Shown: positions 1-8,536 of the stretch, piece by piece
Layout: every line of letters begins with the position of its first letter
Numbering within the stretch: position 1 is the first letter of the stretch
Assembly (NCBI RefSeq): GCF_000158195.2
Contig: NZ_GL987988.1
Span: 609,632 to 673,631 of the forward strand
Direction of reading: 5' to 3'
Length of the DNA: 64,000 nt
DNA from: Fusobacterium mortiferum ATCC 9817
GTDB taxonomy: Bacteria > Fusobacteriota > Fusobacteriia > Fusobacteriales > Fusobacteriaceae
Notes under the pieces: model-generated
What the model was told of the DNA's origin: nothing
Databases searched by the model: none
What the model saw: the letters and a program-made list of their open reading frames with translations, nothing else
Program-made: the position numbers and the translations under genes

Positions 1-658
1 CTGTTTGACTAGCTGTTCCAGCTTGTTGTAAAGCTGAGGCACTATCAGTAGCTGCTTTATTCCATTTAGTTTTTTCTGCATCTGTTACAAATCTATGACT
101 TGTATCCTCAGTTATCATAGAAGCTGGATGACTAGATGGATGAGTATAATTATTAGCTCCAGCTTGGATACCATCTAATTTTTTCTTGTCTTCCTTACTC
201 ATTAAACCATCTGAACTTTGAGTAGCGTTTCCAGGTAAAAATAAATCTCCTAATGCTTGCCAATCATTAACTTCTTCAGCTTCATAAATTAACATAGTAT
301 TCTTATTTTTATAAGTTGGTTCTTGAGTTACTATTACATAGTATCCTTCTTTTGGAGCTGGAATAGCAGATTTTAAAGCTTCCAAAGTTTCATATACTCC
401 CTTCCAAGCTAGCCCACTAGCAAAGGTATTTATTGCTGCCGTTAATTGTTCTTGTGATACTTTATCACCCCAAGTTTTTTTCTCTTGAGGACTTACAAAC
501 TTTTTGCTATCTGTCTCTGTTACTTGGTCAGCACTATGTGTATGTGAAGATTCTGCTTTTGTTTTTATTAATGCTATAATCTCTTTAGCTAAAAGGTCAT
601 AAGCTACTTCATCTATTATTTTCTTTCCATTTGCTAGCATATTTACTAATTTTTCCAT
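1..658 (-). CDS. Phage tail fibre protein, 3' end outside window
   Basis: The reading frame is open from the ATG at 658 to the window edge, so at least 219 residues are present and the C-terminus is missing. It sits last in the baseplate operon, where receptor-binding fibres lie. The sequence holds the short beta-rich fibre repeats typical of such proteins, for example KKKLDGIQAGANNYTHP near residue 160 and an earlier SHTHSADQVTET. A good ribosome site (AGGAGTGATGAA) precedes the ATG. Its role in binding the host surface is inferred from position and repeat type. Confidence 0.8.
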   Translation of the reverse strand, partial: MEKLVNMLANGKKIIDEVAYDLLAKEIIALIKTKAESSHTHSADQVTETDSKKFVSPQEKKTWGDKVSQEQLTAAINTFASGLAWKGVYETLEALKSAIPAPKEGYYVIVTQEPTYKNKNTMLIYEAEEVNDWQALGDLFLPGNATQSSDGLMSKEDKKKLDGIQAGANNYTHPSSHPASMITEDTSHRFVTDAEKTKWNKAATDSASALQQAGTASQT

Positions 659-670
659 ATTTCATCACTC

Positions 671-1219
671 CTATTTTTTATACTTATTTATTATTGCTTG
701 TGCTTCTTCTAAAGTAATGATATCCTTTTGCATATCATCTTTAAGTTGGTCCGCATACTCTTTTAATTCATTTTTAGAATTTTTTAAAATCTCATATAAC
801 TCATCTACTATATCTTTTACATATTCTTTTTCATCACTAGGTAATAAAGGCTCTAGAAATTCCCAATCTTTTTTTTCAACAACATGGAAATATACTTCTT
901 GAATACTACCTACTATCTTTCCTCTATCAGAATTTCTTAATACTAATCTACAAAATACTTTTCCAAATCCCTGTAATATTTCATTAGGAATAGCAATATC
1001 TATATTAGTAGTTATTGTACTATCTATTTCCTTCTCAACTACATAAGGCTCAGTAGGATTATTAGAACTGCAAAATACAGCTCTAATATTACCTTGAAAA
1101 TCTTTTAAATTTTTTAAAACTATTTTTATATTTCCTATTCCGTAGTCGCCTTGGAGGAAAAATATGGGAGAAAAATTTGCAATTCTAAGTATATCCCAAT
1201 ATACAATCATTTCTTTCAA
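671..1219 (-). CDS. Phage baseplate/tail protein, possibly BppU N-terminal-like
   Basis: This 182-residue protein has a beta-rich N-terminal part (about 1-115) containing QGDYGIGNIKIVLKNL, which loosely resembles the N-terminal domain of baseplate upper proteins, and an acidic helical C-terminal part rich in Lys and Glu. It lies between two tail fibre genes. The preferred start is a TTG at 1219 because a strong AAGGAGGAG lies seven bases upstream; the ATG three codons later is too far from it. The family assignment is weak; a structural tail role is supported by position. Confidence 0.5.
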   Translation of the reverse strand: MKEMIVYWDILRIANFSPIFFLQGDYGIGNIKIVLKNLKDFQGNIRAVFCSSNNPTEPYVVEKEIDSTITTNIDIAIPNEILQGFGKVFCRLVLRNSDRGKIVGSIQEVYFHVVEKKDWEFLEPLLPSDEKEYVKDIVDELYEILKNSKNELKEYADQLKDDMQKDIITLEEAQAIINKYKK

Positions 1220-1223
1220 GATA

Positions 1224-1484
1224 TCACTCCTCCTTAACCTTATACTTTTCCACTAAAGCTGTCATTTCTTGAGGAGTAGTTATTTTAGGATTTATATTAA
1301 TTACACCATTTTCATCAATAGAAATAGTTTCTCCTATTTTTATTCTTCCTAATTCTGTCTTAGTTGCTTTTTTTATCAACTCTTCATCAAGAATATCCAT
1401 GTTATCATTAAATACTCTTATATCTGCTACCTCAGTATCCCAATTTGGTTTTTTTAAATTAAGATTAGGTGTTAATTCTGGCAT
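1224..1484 (-). CDS. Small phage tail fibre-associated protein
   Basis: The 86-residue product begins MPELTPNLNLKKPNWDTEVA and continues to a FNDNMDILDEEL segment. This pattern (L-x-L-x-x-P then a conserved N-x-N-x-D-I-L-D-E) is common at the N-terminus of fibre proteins that dock on the baseplate. Here the fibre shaft is absent, so it may be a short adaptor. The gene is tightly coupled: its ATG overlaps the end of the DUF2313-like gene upstream, with an AAAGGAGG ribosome site. Confidence 0.6.
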   Translation of the reverse strand: MPELTPNLNLKKPNWDTEVADIRVFNDNMDILDEELIKKATKTELGRIKIGETISIDENGVININPKITTPQEMTALVEKYKVKEE

Positions 1485-2026
1485 TAAATTCCCTCCTTTT
1501 TCATAACTTCTTCCCAGGTAAATTGGCTATAATATTCCCAAGTTTTAGGGGGTAAATCTCCCCATAATCTATATCTATATTGAAAATTTATTCCTAAATG
1601 AGCTGGCTTAGCTTCTCCTAGTGATGCTTTTAAAACTTCAATATCATCTGGAATACCAATTAAAGAAATAAAAACTATTTCAATAGTTCCATCGATAAAT
1701 TTAACATCAATTTCTCCATTTCTCCAGCTATTAGCAATAGTTTGGAGTAACTCTAAATCACATTTACCTGTTGTTTTCCATCTTGCTTCTATTTCAATTC
1801 TTTTTCCTTCAATAGTGGTAGATTTAGTTTTATAATTTAATTCTTTTTCAAGTTCTTGAATCCTCTCTAATGACATAGTAGAGAATAAGAACTCTTTTCC
1901 AAGTAAAGTCATCTTATCTTTTACTTCATCTAAATGTAATCCAGCTGGATTTAAAATAGCATTAATAAACTCATCTTTTCTAATTATTTTATGTAAATTA
2001 TTAATTAAAATATCTTTAGTTTTCAT
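1484..2026 (-). CDS. Baseplate protein, YmfQ/DUF2313 (XkdU) family
   Basis: The 180-residue protein has the hallmarks of the YmfQ/DUF2313 family found directly after the baseplate J protein in Mu-like and PBSX-like phages: a helical N-terminus, the segment RIEIEARWKTTGKCDLELLQ and a C-terminal region rich in aromatic residues. Members act at the tail tip, linking the baseplate wedge to the fibres. It overlaps the end of the J-like gene by 11 bases, as in other xkd operons. Confidence 0.75.
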   Translation of the reverse strand: MKTKDILINNLHKIIRKDEFINAILNPAGLHLDEVKDKMTLLGKEFLFSTMSLERIQELEKELNYKTKSTTIEGKRIEIEARWKTTGKCDLELLQTIANSWRNGEIDVKFIDGTIEIVFISLIGIPDDIEVLKASLGEAKPAHLGINFQYRYRLWGDLPPKTWEYYSQFTWEEVMKKEGI

Positions 2027-3110
2027 GGATAGTTACCTCTCCTAATATAGCTACTTCTTCATCTCCTATTTGAATATTGCTAGTTCCATTATTTAATGTT
2101 AAAGAGCTCCATTCTATTACTCCAGGTGTTTCTAATATAGAATTAGAAATAAGTGAATAAGATACATAATTTTTTTTAAATGCTATTGATTGTAAAAATG
2201 ATGTTAAGCTCTGTTTTATTCTTTCACTTAATACTTCACTATTTACCCCCTCTTCTTTAGTTAAAGTAACCTCAATATTAATAGTTTTAGCACTAGCTGA
2301 TATCACAGTACAGTAAGCTCCTATAGGTGCTTCTCCATACCCACATCCCCAAGTAGATTCATCTTCTCCTTTTGGGTCAATATATTCTTGTACTTTTTTG
2401 ACTAATTCGCTAGATGCTACTTGCTTTAAATCATTTATAATAACTGTTTTTACAGTGTTTTTCCCATTCCATAGTGGAAAGATTTTACTATCTCCAACTC
2501 CAGCTACTTCTCTAGCCCATTGCATATAGTGATATACATTTCCAGAGGTTGCTGGCATCTGAACTTTTATGTCATATCTACTTAATAACGATTCATCAGT
2601 TTCAGCATTAAAACCATCATAGGTAGCTTTCTCATTATTACAACTTTTTATACCTTGAATAGTAACAGGCATTTGAGTAATAGTTTTAGCTCCAACATTA
2701 CTAATATCTCCAGGAATAACAGCTTGAATTTTTATAATCCCAGTATTTACTATACTTTTAGTTTCTAATGATTTAAATTGAACTCCATTGATTGTTTCAA
2801 ATATATCTCCTTTTGTTATAGTTCCTGTTCCATTAACTGTTAATTCTCCTATTGAATATGTAGCTGGTTTTCTAGTTAATCCCTGAAGCTGAAATACCCT
2901 TTTATCCAACTCTTCTCCAGTTAGCCTATGTATATCAAAGAAATCCCAAATATCTGATAATTTTTTTTCTAATTCAGCTCCTTCTAAAGCATATGTTTTA
3001 ATTAAATCATGTGTAAATGTTCCAACTGATTTAATATAGTCATCTGGAATATTATTTAACATTTCTTCTAGTATTTCATCAGCACTTTTGGCTGTATAGT
3101 AACTAGACAT
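2016..3110 (-). CDS. Baseplate J-like protein (XkdT family)
   Basis: This is a 364-residue baseplate J/gp47 family protein that builds the wedge of a contractile tail. Family features visible are the N-terminal D-x-R-x-G-E-E-L-D-K-R region (RLTGEELDKRVFQLQGL, about residues 76-92), the NVGAKTITQMP segment and the central DESLLSRYDIKVQMPATSGNVYHY (written here only as DESLLSR and QMPATSGNVYHY), which matches the conserved E-S-x-x-x-R ... P-x-x-G core. Length is normal. It starts eight bases inside the preceding gene. Confidence 0.9.
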   Translation of the reverse strand: MSSYYTAKSADEILEEMLNNIPDDYIKSVGTFTHDLIKTYALEGAELEKKLSDIWDFFDIHRLTGEELDKRVFQLQGLTRKPATYSIGELTVNGTGTITKGDIFETINGVQFKSLETKSIVNTGIIKIQAVIPGDISNVGAKTITQMPVTIQGIKSCNNEKATYDGFNAETDESLLSRYDIKVQMPATSGNVYHYMQWAREVAGVGDSKIFPLWNGKNTVKTVIINDLKQVASSELVKKVQEYIDPKGEDESTWGCGYGEAPIGAYCTVISASAKTINIEVTLTKEEGVNSEVLSERIKQSLTSFLQSIAFKKNYVSYSLISNSILETPGVIEWSSLTLNNGTSNIQIGDEEVAILGEVTIHEN

Positions 3111-3555
3111 TTAATTCCACCTCGCTTTTAATTAATTCATCATTAACAATTACAACAATATCAAATACTAGAGAATTAAAATTTTTAGTAATATTGATAG
3201 ATTCAACACTTTGAATATTTTTGTTAAGTAATAATTTTTCTTCTAGCTCATCTTTTATTTGAGCAATAGTAAATCCAGAACTATAAAATTCATTCCCTCT
3301 CATTTCATAGAGAAATCTTATTCCAAACTCAGTATCTTGATATACTTTATATTTCTCCATTTCTGTATGAAGTAAAAGAAATATCCATTGCTGTACTTGC
3401 TTTTTTTTATCTGTAAATTCTGTTTTTCCATCTTTTACTATAACTTTTTTAGTAGTGGTATCAAATAATAAATCTTTATATTTATTAATTAAAGTTTTAC
3501 TATTAGTAACTGTAACAGAACTAATAGTATTAAAACTTTTTGGAAAGATGCTCAT
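3103..3555 (-). CDS. Baseplate protein, XkdS/DUF2634 family
   Basis: The 150-residue protein occupies the XkdS position between the XkdR-like and J-like proteins. It contains the typical pattern of DUF2634 and gp25-like wedge proteins: a K-K-Q-V-Q-Q-W-I segment, then EFGIRFLYEMRG, and a C-terminal I-N-I-T-K-N-F-N-S-L beta strand. Such proteins form the inner baseplate ring. The ATG follows a GGGAGATAT ribosome site. Assignment rests on motif pattern plus gene order. Confidence 0.75.
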   Translation of the reverse strand: MSIFPKSFNTISSVTVTNSKTLINKYKDLLFDTTTKKVIVKDGKTEFTDKKKQVQQWIFLLLHTEMEKYKVYQDTEFGIRFLYEMRGNEFYSSGFTIAQIKDELEEKLLLNKNIQSVESINITKNFNSLVFDIVVIVNDELIKSEVELNV

Positions 3556-3566
3556 ATATCTCCCCC

Positions 3567-3989
3567 TTATTTAATCTTTCTTATTTTAAAATCAACTATC
3601 CATTTTTGTCCTTTTTCAGTAGGAGTAACTTTTACTAAATCTCCTATTTTTAATGTATCTGTATTAATAAAAGTTCCATTTGCTTTGTACTCCCCATTTC
3701 CTTCAATAGTTCCATGTGGATTTGTTGCTCCTAATCCACATGGCTTATTTGACGAAGTAGCATTAATAGTTATTTCATCTAATATTCCTTCTAGTTTATA
3801 AGTTCTAGTATAATCAGCAAATAATCTATCATTCATATATAACATATGAGGGTATAAAATAAATCTTCCATCTAAAATAGATATAGTAAGTTCTGGAGGA
3901 GCTTGAATTACTTCTCCTATACAGACTTGAAAATTTTCAGGAGTTTCTAATCCTTTTAAAAATTTAGCTGCTATTTCGCTATTCTTCAA
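3567..3989 (-). CDS. Baseplate hub-associated protein, XkdR/DUF2577 family
   Basis: This 140-residue protein matches the small OB-fold-like DUF2577 family: an early VCIGEVIQAPPELTISILDG strand pair and a C-terminal LKIGDLVKVTPTEKGQKWIV segment. In PBSX-type tails it follows XkdQ. The start is a TTG at 3989 placed six bases after an excellent GGAGGTGG; no ATG or GTG sits better. It overlaps the preceding hub gene by 11 bases, which suggests translational coupling. Confidence 0.75.
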   Translation of the reverse strand: MKNSEIAAKFLKGLETPENFQVCIGEVIQAPPELTISILDGRFILYPHMLYMNDRLFADYTRTYKLEGILDEITINATSSNKPCGLGATNPHGTIEGNGEYKANGTFINTDTLKIGDLVKVTPTEKGQKWIVDFKIRKIK

Positions 3990-4932
3990 ATAATTCCACC
4001 TCCAAGTTCACAATATGTTCTCCCTTTCTCCAGGTATGGACACAAGAATTAATTAAGTATTCCCCGTAAAGTTTTAATTTAGGATTATTAAGGTAGATAA
4101 CTCTTCCAGCTCTGAACTCATCATCTCCAAAACCTTCAAGTGATACAGTTTTAAAAACTTTATTCAACTCTTTTAATTTCATTTTCGCAACATTCCGAAC
4201 TTTAGCTTCATCTTTATCAGGTTCTACATTGATAATTTCTTGTAAGCTCCCATATTTTTCAATATTAGTGTTATCTTCAGCTACTGCTAATATTTCAGTT
4301 GATTCTTGTTCATTTGAAGTTACAAGTATTCTATTTTTCATTTCTAAGATACTTTCACTTATACTTTCATTCCCAGTTTGTCTATATCTAAAAGATACAT
4401 TTACCTTTTTAAAAGGATTAACATTAAATTTACTATCTATAAATTCAAGTTTATATTTAATTCCAAGCTCTTCATTAACTTGTTTGAGAATATCATTAAT
4501 AATTTCAGCAATAGTATTAGAGTAATATAATTTACTGATAGAAGTTGAAATATTACTAATATCTCCAATAGGAGCATCTATTTCCTGTAATAGTTGTTTA
4601 ATAGCTACACTAGCACTAATATCTTCAAATTGTTTAATTACTTTATTTTTATTTAAATAAAAACTATAATCTAAACATTCAATAGTCCTATTAAATTTAG
4701 TAGTTGTTATATTTACTATTACTCCTCTAAATAATTCCTTGGTATTATTTAAAATAATTATATCTCCAGTTTCTATTTCGTCAGAGAAAATAAAACTAGT
4801 ATCATTATAATTTCTAGCTATGTTAAAAGCTAAAGATGCTCCTAAAGTATCCATAGAAGTACTTAAACTAATAGCTCCACTTATATCAGTTATATCAACT
4901 GCTCTTTCTCCTTTTATAACATATAAATTCAT
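3979..4932 (-). CDS. Tail hub protein, XkdQ/YqbQ (gpD-like) family
   Basis: The 317-residue protein is the central tail hub of PBSX-type phages (gp27/gpD-like fold). Features are an N-terminal beta domain with the paired ITDISGAISLSTSMDTLGAS and GDIIILNNTKELFRGVI segments, a middle helical part with LLQEIDAPIGDISN, and the C-terminal FGDDEFRAGRVIYLNNPKLKLYGEY with a final LINSCVHTWRKGEH. The order XkdP-XkdQ-XkdR-XkdS-XkdT is intact around it. Confidence 0.8.
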   Translation of the reverse strand: MNLYVIKGERAVDITDISGAISLSTSMDTLGASLAFNIARNYNDTSFIFSDEIETGDIIILNNTKELFRGVIVNITTTKFNRTIECLDYSFYLNKNKVIKQFEDISASVAIKQLLQEIDAPIGDISNISTSISKLYYSNTIAEIINDILKQVNEELGIKYKLEFIDSKFNVNPFKKVNVSFRYRQTGNESISESILEMKNRILVTSNEQESTEILAVAEDNTNIEKYGSLQEIINVEPDKDEAKVRNVAKMKLKELNKVFKTVSLEGFGDDEFRAGRVIYLNNPKLKLYGEYLINSCVHTWRKGEHIVNLEVELFEE

Positions 4933-4936
4933 AAAA

Positions 4937-5335
4937 TCACCTGTTCACATACTCTTCAATAGTGATGGAATAGTCAATGTCTTGATTAGATTTTTTCTTC
5001 CAGGTAAAATCTTTAATTATACAAGGATATGAGAATGAAGTTTCTGATAAAATTACAGTAACTTTTAAAATAGATTTTCTATATTTAGTAAGAAAAGCTA
5101 AGCACTCTGGAGCTAAAAATGATAAAAATGGCAGCCATCTATATCTTTTATGAGGGAAAAAACTGTTGATAGAAATTGTTTTTAGTTTCTCTTCTCCTAT
5201 AAGTGTCAGTTCTTTGCCTAAGCTATTTTCAAAAGTTTCACTATTTAGAGGATTGTTAAATGATACATTTTTACTTTCGATAAAAGGAAATTTAAAGATA
5301 TTTTTCCTATCAAGTGTAGATAAATATATCTCCAT
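4937..5335 (-). CDS. XkdP-like tail protein without LysM domain
   Basis: This 132-residue protein matches the N-terminal half of XkdP/YqbP: the family's FPFIESKNVSFNNPLNSETF strand, LTLIGEEKLKTISINSFFPH and the FLTKYRKSILKVTV segment. XkdP homologues usually carry a C-terminal LysM peptidoglycan-binding domain, which is absent here; the frame ends soon after residue 130. The chosen ATG at 5335 lies eight bases after GGAGG. It connects the tape measure with the hub. Confidence 0.7.
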   Translation of the reverse strand: MEIYLSTLDRKNIFKFPFIESKNVSFNNPLNSETFENSLGKELTLIGEEKLKTISINSFFPHKRYRWLPFLSFLAPECLAFLTKYRKSILKVTVILSETSFSYPCIIKDFTWKKKSNQDIDYSITIEEYVNR

Positions 5336-5336
5336 T

Positions 5337-5651
5337 TTATTTTCCTCCAAATAATCTTTTAAAAAAGCTTTTCTTTTTAGATTGAACTTGGATATTTTTT
5401 AAGATAGCTAATAAATCAGTATAGTTTTGTTGTAATATTTTGTGTTCTGCAAGTAATGTATAATATTTTCCTTTTATATCATCTGTTGCTGCTTTTTCAT
5501 TAGCTGAAATAACTCTTGCCTTTTCATTAATAATATTAATAATAGCTCCACGACATTCTTCAATACTGTCAAGTTTCCCAGTATTTGTATCAATACCAAG
5601 AAAATTCTTTAAATATTTAATTTCTCCTCTTAATACTTCCCTTCTAGTCAT
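5337..5651 (-). CDS. Small coiled-coil phage tail-module protein
   Basis: No family is recognised. The 104-residue product has a predicted long helix with heptad-like spacing (about residues 25-90) and ends in a strongly basic KKSFFKRLFGGK tail, which could contact a membrane or nucleic acid. It lies between the tape measure and XkdP genes. The ATG has an AGGAGG ribosome site six bases upstream. A structural or assembly role in the tail is inferred only from position. Confidence 0.6.
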   Translation of the reverse strand: MTRREVLRGEIKYLKNFLGIDTNTGKLDSIEECRGAIINIINEKARVISANEKAATDDIKGKYYTLLAEHKILQQNYTDLLAILKNIQVQSKKKSFFKRLFGGK

Positions 5652-5660
5652 AATATCCTC

Positions 5661-7874
5661 CTAAGTTACATTAGCCATATTATTTTTACTTATATCTACA
5701 ATTACACCAGCTACTTTTTCTTTAAACTCATCATACCCATATATATCTCCTTGAATATATATATTATTAGAATTAGTTACTGCTGGTCTTGGATTATTTA
5801 TAGTAGCTCTAGTAATAGCATTAGATTTAACTGAATTTAAACTCTGAGGAGCTTCTACTTTTGCAAAACTTTCTTCAAATACCTTATTTTGACTTGGTAT
5901 TTTATTTTCTACTTGTGGTTTTGCAAGTTCCTGGATGTCTTTTTTTGTTTTTTCAGTTACCTCTATATTTTTTTCAATATCTTCATCACTAAATAAACTT
6001 TTAGCCCATTCCCATACTTTTCCTAATCCTTTTATAATAGTTATAACAGGCATAAAAGCTCCTACAATAATACTAGCCCACCATGGCATATTATCAGCAA
6101 AAGATTTCAAAGAATCCCATAGACTTCCTACAAAAGATTTGACTTTGTCAAATTCAAATATTAACATGTACAGAGCAAAAGCTATAGCTCCAATGGCAGC
6201 TGTTACCCATCCGACTGGAGTAGATGCTAACATTAAATTAAAAGATGCTATTGCTAATTTGAGTTTTGTAAAAATAGTTACTAAAAATCCTATATTTGAC
6301 AAGGCTGTTACAGCTATTTGATAAGCTTCAAAAGCTGCTTTTAGAGCAAAAACTCCTTTTGTGAGTATATAAATTATTCCTAAAAATTTAGTTAAAGCTA
6401 TAATTACTTCATGGTTTTCTTTAATAAAGTTATAGGTACTTATAACTGAATTAGCTATTTCAGTAAAAACTATTGTAAATTCTTTAGCTAAATCATCTAA
6501 TGTTCCATCTTCTTCCCATTTTATTAGTATATCTCTTAATAAAGTCATTTTTTGTTTAATGATATCAAGTATAGAACCTGTTTTGATAAGTCCATTCTCC
6601 ATACCTAATATCTTAGCTAATCCCATATTAACAGAACCTGTAATTGTACTCCATAATCCTCTTACAGTTTGAGATAATTTTTCAGCTCCTCCATCAAACT
6701 TTGATACCATGATTTCTTCTAAAACTATTTGAAGCTTTTCTTGGTCTTTTACTTGCCCTTGCTTATTAAACACTTTATTTTTACCATATTTCTTTTCAGC
6801 TGCTTCAATAATCATCTCCTTAGATACTCCTAAGTTTTCCATACTTTGGAACTCATTTTTTGAAAGTATATCTTTTACAGCTTCTGTTGCTTGTTCCATA
6901 GTTGTGTTAGTAGCTCCAGCAGCATCAGCTATCATAGCTAACCATTTTTCACTATCTATCCCATAACTTTCAAGAGTAGCTGTAGCTTGAATAACCTCTT
7001 CTGGACTGAATGGAGTAGATATAGATAGTAGTTCAGCATTTTCCATGAGTTTATTTGTTTTTTTAAAGTCCTTAGTAGCTGTTTCTAACATAGTTCGATA
7101 AGCCTCTAAGTTAATAGAAGTTTCCATTCCCATTTTGATAGCTCCTCCAGCTCCAAGCCCTCCTGTCAATCCTATGATAGAAGCTCCCCATTTTAGAGCT
7201 GATTTAACAGCTCCATCAATAGATGAGCCTACTGTTTTACCCCATTCTTTAAAAGTTTTCTTTGATTCTTCTACTTCTTTTTCAATCTGTCTAAAACTAT
7301 TTCCGAGTTTCAATATCTCTTTTCGCTGTTCTGATACAGAGTTTTCAGCTTGTTCTAAAGCTTCTTTTAAAGCTTTTTCCTGAGATTTCATATCATTTAC
7401 AGCATCACTATTTTTAATAATGGTTTCTTCCAATCTGTTAAGATTTTCGGTTTGCTCTTTTATAGAAATATTATTATTTCTATGTTGCTGCCTCAAAGCT
7501 TGGAGTTGTTTGGCAGCATTTTTATATTCTTTAGAATTACTTCCATACTCTTGCCCAAGCCTATCAAGTTCCATAGCTTGTTTAGTAATTTCATTTTGCA
7601 ATTCTATATTAGAATTTTTAAGAGAATCAATATTAGCTTTAGCTCTTTGGTATTCTCTATTTTGCTCAACAACACTTTTTTTCAAGTTTTCTAACTCTGT
7701 TACATACTGAGCTATATTAGCTTTAGCTTGTTCTACTGCTTGTTTATACACTTCTAATTGCTCTTTTGCTTGTTCACTTTGCTTTTCAGCCTCTTTTAGA
7801 GAGGCAATAGCTGGTTTTATTTGCTCACTAAGAGCATTTTTCAAGCTAAGTATTACACCTATTGTTTTACTCAT
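5661..7874 (-). CDS. Phage tail tape measure protein
   Basis: The 737-residue protein sits between the tail chaperones and the hub, where the tape measure lies in long-tailed phages. Residues about 1-215 are an almost unbroken coiled coil rich in Gln, Glu, Lys and Ala. A Gly/Ala-rich hydrophobic stretch with LKWGASIIGLTGGLGAGGA follows, then several hydrophobic helices near 480-610 (for example PVGWVTAAIGAIAFALYMLI and MPWWASIIVGAFMPVI). These fit a protein that spans the tube and inserts in the host membrane. Its ATG overlaps the stop of the frameshifted chaperone extension by one base. Confidence 0.9.
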   Translation of the reverse strand: MSKTIGVILSLKNALSEQIKPAIASLKEAEKQSEQAKEQLEVYKQAVEQAKANIAQYVTELENLKKSVVEQNREYQRAKANIDSLKNSNIELQNEITKQAMELDRLGQEYGSNSKEYKNAAKQLQALRQQHRNNNISIKEQTENLNRLEETIIKNSDAVNDMKSQEKALKEALEQAENSVSEQRKEILKLGNSFRQIEKEVEESKKTFKEWGKTVGSSIDGAVKSALKWGASIIGLTGGLGAGGAIKMGMETSINLEAYRTMLETATKDFKKTNKLMENAELLSISTPFSPEEVIQATATLESYGIDSEKWLAMIADAAGATNTTMEQATEAVKDILSKNEFQSMENLGVSKEMIIEAAEKKYGKNKVFNKQGQVKDQEKLQIVLEEIMVSKFDGGAEKLSQTVRGLWSTITGSVNMGLAKILGMENGLIKTGSILDIIKQKMTLLRDILIKWEEDGTLDDLAKEFTIVFTEIANSVISTYNFIKENHEVIIALTKFLGIIYILTKGVFALKAAFEAYQIAVTALSNIGFLVTIFTKLKLAIASFNLMLASTPVGWVTAAIGAIAFALYMLIFEFDKVKSFVGSLWDSLKSFADNMPWWASIIVGAFMPVITIIKGLGKVWEWAKSLFSDEDIEKNIEVTEKTKKDIQELAKPQVENKIPSQNKVFEESFAKVEAPQSLNSVKSNAITRATINNPRPAVTNSNNIYIQGDIYGYDEFKEKVAGVIVDISKNNMANVT

Positions 7875-8496
7875 TATTCCCCTCCAATTCCCATAGAAGC
7901 TTTAATCTTTTTTATGTCATACTCAATTTGTTCCTGTCTATTTACTACCATACTTTCAATAAAGAATAATTTTTCTTCTTCTGTTAAATTAAGTAGATAT
8001 TGTAAACTATGTCCTTTTTGGAGATAATAAGATACCCAATATAATTCTCCTGGATTCTCATTATCTCCTATGAGTTTTTTATTTCTTCCTCGGTTTCTTT
8101 TTTAACTTTTAAACCTTTAAAAATAGCATTTATACTATGAGCTATTCTTAGTACTTCTGTTGTCCCTAATATTATTAAAGGAATTTCTGGAAATTTATAT
8201 TCTTTATACATATCTCTCAGTTCTTTTTCTCTAAAGAAAGAGCAACTATTATATATTAATTCAGAGGCATTTAAAGCCATTCCCTCCATATCCATATTTT
8301 CCATAGAGATATTATCTTTATCTTTGAGAGTTCCCTTATAACATCTCATCATTTCATTATTATATCTTAGTAACTCTGATTCATCAGGTCTTTGAAATTC
8401 TATTTCTCCTATCCCCTCTACTTCTACTTTTGCTATTTTTACTTTTTTAGCCTCTTTTTCTCTTACTTTATTTAAAAAATCTTGGAATGTTACCAT
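7874..8496 (-). CDS. Tail assembly chaperone G-T fusion made by -1 frameshift
   Basis: An open frame with no start codon of its own lies between the XkdN-like gene and the tape measure. Slipping -1 at the heptamer A-AAA-AAC (8074-8080), just before the XkdN stop, joins 141 residues of XkdN to 66 further residues beginning LIGDNENPGELYWVSYYL and ending KKIKASMGIGGE, 207 in total. The extension stops exactly at the tape measure ATG. This is the layout of the lambda G/GT chaperones, in which the minor fusion recruits tail tube subunits to the tape measure. Confidence 0.8.
8068..8496 (-). CDS. Tail assembly chaperone, XkdN-like (unshifted product)
   Basis: This 142-residue protein follows the tail tube gene and precedes the tape measure. 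The N-terminus MVTFQDFLNKVREKEAKKVK and the following VEVEGIGEIEFQRPDESELL agree with the XkdN/gp14-like tail assembly chaperone family. Its 3' end, KKETEEEIKNS, is encoded by the A-rich run that forms the slip site for the longer fusion. By analogy with lambda gpG it coats the tape measure during tail assembly and is not part of the virion. Confidence 0.8.
   Translation of the reverse strand: MVTFQDFLNKVREKEAKKVKIAKVEVEGIGEIEFQRPDESELLRYNNEMMRCYKGTLKDKDNISMENMDMEGMALNASELIYNSCSFFREKELRDMYKEYKFPEIPLIILGTTEVLRIAHSINAIFKGLKVKKETEEEIKNS
8074..8080 (-). promoter_or_regulatory. Programmed -1 ribosomal frameshift slip site
   Basis: On the minus strand the heptamer A AAA AAC lies in the zero frame as ATA AAA AAC TCA TAG. 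It fits the X-XXY-YYZ rule exactly and is followed by the zero-frame stop after one codon. After the slip the ribosome reads AAA AAA CTC ATA and continues for 66 codons to the tape measure start. Confidence 0.75.
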
Positions 8497-8536
8497 TTTT
8501 CCTCCTGTTATTTGAGAGGGAATTACTCCCTCTCTT

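Noticed and set aside
5935-6321. Plus-strand frame inside the tape measure gene
   Set aside because: Shadow of the tape measure; no ribosome site or domain.
7876-8067. Separate small gene between XkdN and tape measure
   Set aside because: It has no start with a ribosome site; the slip site shows it is the -1 extension of XkdN.
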